Shown in pieces: positions 20,987 to 23,544 of a DNA stretch of 23,544 bases. The notes under the pieces are model-generated. The model saw only the letters and a list, made by a program, of their open reading frames with translations, was not told the origin of the DNA and made no database searches. A program made the position numbers and the translations under genes. This DNA is from Vulcanimicrobiia bacterium (lineage in GTDB: Bacteria > Vulcanimicrobiota > Vulcanimicrobiia > Vulcanimicrobiales > Vulcanimicrobiaceae): the NCBI GenBank assembly GCA_025451135.1, contig JANWKW010000200.1, forward strand, positions 1 to 23,544, read 5' to 3'. Numbering within the stretch: position 1 is the stretch's first letter; every line of letters starts with the position of its first letter.

Positions 20987-22510
20987 ATGATCGCGATGCT
21001 CTTCGCGCTGATGGCGCCGGTGGTGCTCGTGCCGCTCGACGACCGGCCGGTCACGCGCCAACTCCCCGCGATGCTCGGCGCCATCGCCGGACGCGAGGTG
21101 CGGGAGCCGCCCCGCGAGTTGCTGGGCAACTACCTGACGTTCGGCAAACCCGACGCGATCGGCCAGTGGCTCAACGGACCGCAGGCGAGCGGCGCGTCCG
21201 CGTACGTCGTCTCGACCGATATGCTCGCCTACGGCGGGCTGGTCGCGTCGCGCATCCCGCAGACCTCCTACGTCGACGCGTACTTCCGGCTGCGCACGCT
21301 GCGGCAGCTGCGCCGCGCGCAGCCGCATGCCTGGATCGCCGCGTTCGGCACGGTGATGCGGCTCGCGCCGACCGGGGTTCCGGCGATCGGCGGCGCGGCG
21401 ACCTTCTTCGCCGCCTATCCGGGCTGGAAGTATCTGCAGGAGTACGCGAACCTGCACGATCCCCCGCTTCCGAGCGAACGGGCGCGCGCGGCCGAGCTCG
21501 AGGCGCTGATCGGTCCCGACCTGCTGCGCGGCTATCTGGCCGCGCGCACCCGCGATTACGACGTCGACCTGCTCGTGCTCGGACACACCGCGAGCGGCAC
21601 CATCGATCGCGCCGTCTTGGGTCAGGACGACGCCGGGCCGGTCGGCCTGCACGTCAAGGACGTCGCGGCCCTTCAAGCCGACGCTGCGGCGTTGGCGCTC
21701 GGCGATCGCATCTCGATCGAACCGGGCGCCGACGAGCTCGGCATGGCGCTGGTCGCGCACGCGTTCGCGCGCGCCGCGCACTGGACGCCCAGGGTGCGCG
21801 TGATCTATTCGACGCCGGACGGAGCCGCCTATCAGGACAAGCTCGAGTACGCGCCGATCTCGACCGCGATCGAGAGCCTAGTGACCCTGTGCGGCGGGAC
21901 GGCGGTGCAGAGCGCCCCCGACCTGACGCTGTACGTACGCGTCCCCGGCACCGGCGCGGCCCTGGACGACGCGCTCGCCGTCGAGATGCGCGACGATGCC
22001 CTGGCCGGCCGGCCGGTCGCGTTCGCCGATCTCGCCTTTCTCACGAACGACTACGCGAGCCAAGCCGCCTTCGCCAAGCGAATGCTCGACGACGGCACGA
22101 TGGCGCGTCTGGACGCCTACGCGAGTTGGAACACCAACGCGAACACCGTCGGCACGGCGCTGGCGGAGGCGATCGCGGCCGGAGCCGGCCGCCGCACGCA
22201 CACCTACGACGCGCTCGCGCACCGCGAGTTCACACTCAACCGGGTGCTCGACGACGTGATCTTCCACACCGAGGTGCGGCCCGAGCTCAATCGCGCGCTC
22301 GACGCGGCCGGCGTCACCGACCACACCTACCTGTTGCCGGACGTCGCGGCGACGGCGGCGGCGCAGAACCGCGCGCTCCTCTGGAGCCGCGCGCAGAGCG
22401 TCGTGGAACGGATGGATCCCGGTTACCACATCGCGGCGGTCGCGATCGGACTTCCGTGGAACCGCACCTTCGAGACCGAGATCGACGTGCGGATCGCGCC
22501 GGATCTTTAG
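20987..22510 (+). CDS. DUF4127 family protein
   Basis: 507 aa, the usual DUF4127 length. Family landmarks are VPLDDRPVTRQLP (18-30), a REPPRELLG stretch near 39-47, STDMLAYGGLVASR (76-89), an ADELGMALVAHAFARA segment mid-protein, SWNTNANTVGTALAEAI and the near-terminal GLPWNRTFE. No catalytic function has been established for the family, to my knowledge. The Asp/Arg/Asn-rich conserved motifs look like an active site. The first residues (MIAMLFALMAPVVLV) are hydrophobic but short and merge into the first conserved strand, so I do not call a signal peptide with confidence. It follows the recycling genes on the same strand after 27 nt, suggesting a glycan-related role. It ends only 2 nt from the stop of the convergent histidine kinase. 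Confidence 0.85.
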   Translation: MIAMLFALMAPVVLVPLDDRPVTRQLPAMLGAIAGREVREPPRELLGNYLTFGKPDAIGQWLNGPQASGASAYVVSTDMLAYGGLVASRIPQTSYVDAYFRLRTLRQLRRAQPHAWIAAFGTVMRLAPTGVPAIGGAATFFAAYPGWKYLQEYANLHDPPLPSERARAAELEALIGPDLLRGYLAARTRDYDVDLLVLGHTASGTIDRAVLGQDDAGPVGLHVKDVAALQADAAALALGDRISIEPGADELGMALVAHAFARAAHWTPRVRVIYSTPDGAAYQDKLEYAPISTAIESLVTLCGGTAVQSAPDLTLYVRVPGTGAALDDALAVEMRDDALAGRPVAFADLAFLTNDYASQAAFAKRMLDDGTMARLDAYASWNTNANTVGTALAEAIAAGAGRRTHTYDALAHREFTLNRVLDDVIFHTEVRPELNRALDAAGVTDHTYLLPDVAATAAAQNRALLWSRAQSVVERMDPGYHIAAVAIGLPWNRTFETEIDVRIAPDL

Positions 22511-22512
22511 CG

Positions 22513-23544
22513 CTACGCGACCGACAGCGTGAACCACACGATCGCGCCGCGGGGTTCGGCCGCGATCGCACCGATGGTTCCGCCCTGGGCTTCGATCAGT
22601 TGGCGCGCGATCGCCAGGCCCAGGCCGGAGCCGCCGGTCTCGCGCGAGCGCGACGGATCGACCCGATAGAACCGTTCGAAGATGGCCTGTGCCTCGTGCG
22701 ACGGGAATCCGATGCCGTCGTCGCAGACGCTCACGCGCACCACCGCATCCTCGCGAGCGATCCGCACGATCACGCTTCCGTCCTCGCCGGTGTAGCGCAG
22801 GGCGTTGGCCAGCAGGTTGTGCATGACCTGACGCACGCGCCGCCGGTCGCAGGCCACGTGCGGCACGTTCGCAGCCGGCTCGACCCGCAGGTCGATCCGG
22901 CGCGCGGCAAAGCGTTCGGCGAAGGCGGCGACCGCGTTGCCCGCTTCGGTGCAGATGTCGGCGACGCCGATCTCGAGCGTGAGCGGAGCGGTGTCGGCCA
23001 GGCTCAGCTCGTGCAGATCCGCGACCAGCCGCTGCAGCAGCAGCACCTCGTCGTGGACCGATGCGAGCGCGGCCGGGGTCGGCGCGTCGATGCCGTCCTG
23101 GAGCGATTCGACCGCGGCCCGGATGTTGGTGAGTGGGGTCCGCAATTCGTGCGCGACGTCCGAGATCAACTGCTGACGGTCGCGCTCCGAACGTTCCAGC
23201 CGGTCGACCAGGGCGTTGAAGGAGCGCGCCAGATCGCCGACCTCGTCGTTGGACCGGACGGCCACCCGCGTGGTCGTGGCGCTCCCCATCGCGAGCGTGA
23301 GTGCCTGTATCGGCCGGACGATCCGACCCGCCAGCAGCAGCATGCCGCCGATCGCCACCGTCCCGACGCCGAGCACGATGATCAGGAAACGTTCGTCGAA
23401 CGGCATCCGACGGGCCGGCAGGCGTGCGGGCGCGGGCTGCACGACCTCGCGACCCCCGGCGTGCCCCGCGCGGACCAACAACACGCGCACTTCGGTGCGG
23501 ACCGGGAAGAAGAAGATAGCCGCGACCGCGAGCCGCATGACCCG
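22513..23544 (-). CDS. Sensor histidine kinase, 5' end beyond the window
   Basis: Residues are numbered from the first ATG in view (23538), but the frame remains open to the window edge. The first helix expected of such kinases is missing, so I treat the gene as truncated at its N-terminus. Visible parts: the end of an extracytoplasmic segment (about 1-48), one membrane helix (51-71), a HAMP domain (72-124; RIVRPIQAL and NDEVGDLARSFN), HisKA with phospho-acceptor H130 in DVAHELRTPL, and HATPase_c with N-box HNLLANALRYT (240-250), G1 DDGIGF and G2 GSGLGLAIA. It is a membrane two-component kinase of the BaeS/PhoR type. Its response regulator is not in the window, presumably beyond the right edge; the signal is unknown. 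Confidence 0.92.
   Translation of the reverse strand, partial: RVMRLAVAAIFFFPVRTEVRVLLVRAGHAGGREVVQPAPARLPARRMPFDERFLIIVLGVGTVAIGGMLLLAGRIVRPIQALTLAMGSATTTRVAVRSNDEVGDLARSFNALVDRLERSERDRQQLISDVAHELRTPLTNIRAAVESLQDGIDAPTPAALASVHDEVLLLQRLVADLHELSLADTAPLTLEIGVADICTEAGNAVAAFAERFAARRIDLRVEPAANVPHVACDRRRVRQVMHNLLANALRYTGEDGSVIVRIAREDAVVRVSVCDDGIGFPSHEAQAIFERFYRVDPSRSRETGGSGLGLAIARQLIEAQGGTIGAIAAEPRGAIVWFTLSVA

Noticed and set aside
19361..21781. An 806-codon minus-strand open frame across the kinase, murQ, secreted-protein and DUF4127 genes
   Set aside because: It crosses several well-supported genes, is compositionally typical of antisense GC-rich shadow frames, and has no recognisable motif.
22510..22513. 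Possible missing terminator or gene fusion at the 2-nt convergent junction of DUF4127 and the histidine kinase
   Set aside because: Both stop codons are clear and both proteins have complete C-termini; tight convergent junctions recur in this window (13 nt at 12340-12354, 38 nt at 955-994).
1..23544. tRNA, rRNA, CRISPR, insertion-sequence or prophage signatures
   Set aside because: I saw no direct-repeat arrays, transposase or integrase motifs, or cloverleaf-like segments; the few gaps between genes are under about 100 bp.

Overview
The window is dense, GC-rich (roughly two thirds GC by eye) bacterial DNA with 21 protein-coding genes and no visible rRNA, tRNA, CRISPR array, transposase or prophage gene. 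Signal peptides, TonB-receptor-like barrels, a DUF5916 barrel and a lipobox protein point to a diderm (Gram-negative-type) bacterium. The gene mix (DUF4127, DUF5916, DUF5666-like, paralogous receptors with Cys-Cys motifs, AnmK beside a Bacillus-type two-domain NagZ) is not that of a typical proteobacterium. A poorly sampled phylum such as Eremiobacterota (WPS-2) is my guess, from gene character only.

Layout. (1) 44-2701: pseudouridine-5'-phosphate glycosidase (psuG), then a MarR regulator divergent from a DMT/EamA permease across a 58-bp, nearly symmetric control region. (2) 2483-6943, minus strand: cytochrome bd oxidase cydA-cydB, followed by a secreted CBM9-like/DUF5916 outer-membrane protein with its own well-formed promoter and three operator-like repeats. 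The cydA start codon lies in one arm of a 54-nt, almost fully paired hairpin. (3) 7039-12340: two divergent, paralogous receptor-like outer-membrane proteins whose best start codons are one base apart. (4) 12354-13718: a minus-strand pair (lipoprotein, then secreted hypothetical) and a small plus-strand hypothetical. (5) 13779-20575: a tightly packed operon for cell-wall sugar recycling: secreted DUF5666-like protein, MalK/UgpC-type ATPase, NagZ, AmiE/YbbE-like serine hydrolase, AnmK, BadF/NagK-type amino-sugar kinase, MurQ. Every junction inside it overlaps. A small secreted protein and a DUF4127 protein follow closely on the same strand. (6) 22513-23544: a sensor histidine kinase, minus strand, running off the window.

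How the genes work together. The recycling operon can in principle take cytoplasmic GlcNAc-anhydroMurNAc-peptide to one product. NagZ frees GlcNAc, the serine hydrolase probably removes the peptide, AnmK makes MurNAc-6-P, MurQ converts it to GlcNAc-6-P, and the kinase phosphorylates the freed GlcNAc to the same compound. It combines the anhydro-sugar route usual in Gram-negatives with a NagZ/serine-hydrolase pair resembling that of Bacillus. No permease, AmpD-type amidase or MurNAc PTS is present, and the ATPase has no partner permease in the window.

The observations most worth checking are the cydA start-codon hairpin, the hybrid recycling operon with its orphan ATPase, the CTG start of the serine hydrolase, the one-base divergent receptor start, and the missing stop codon at the expected end of the DMT permease.
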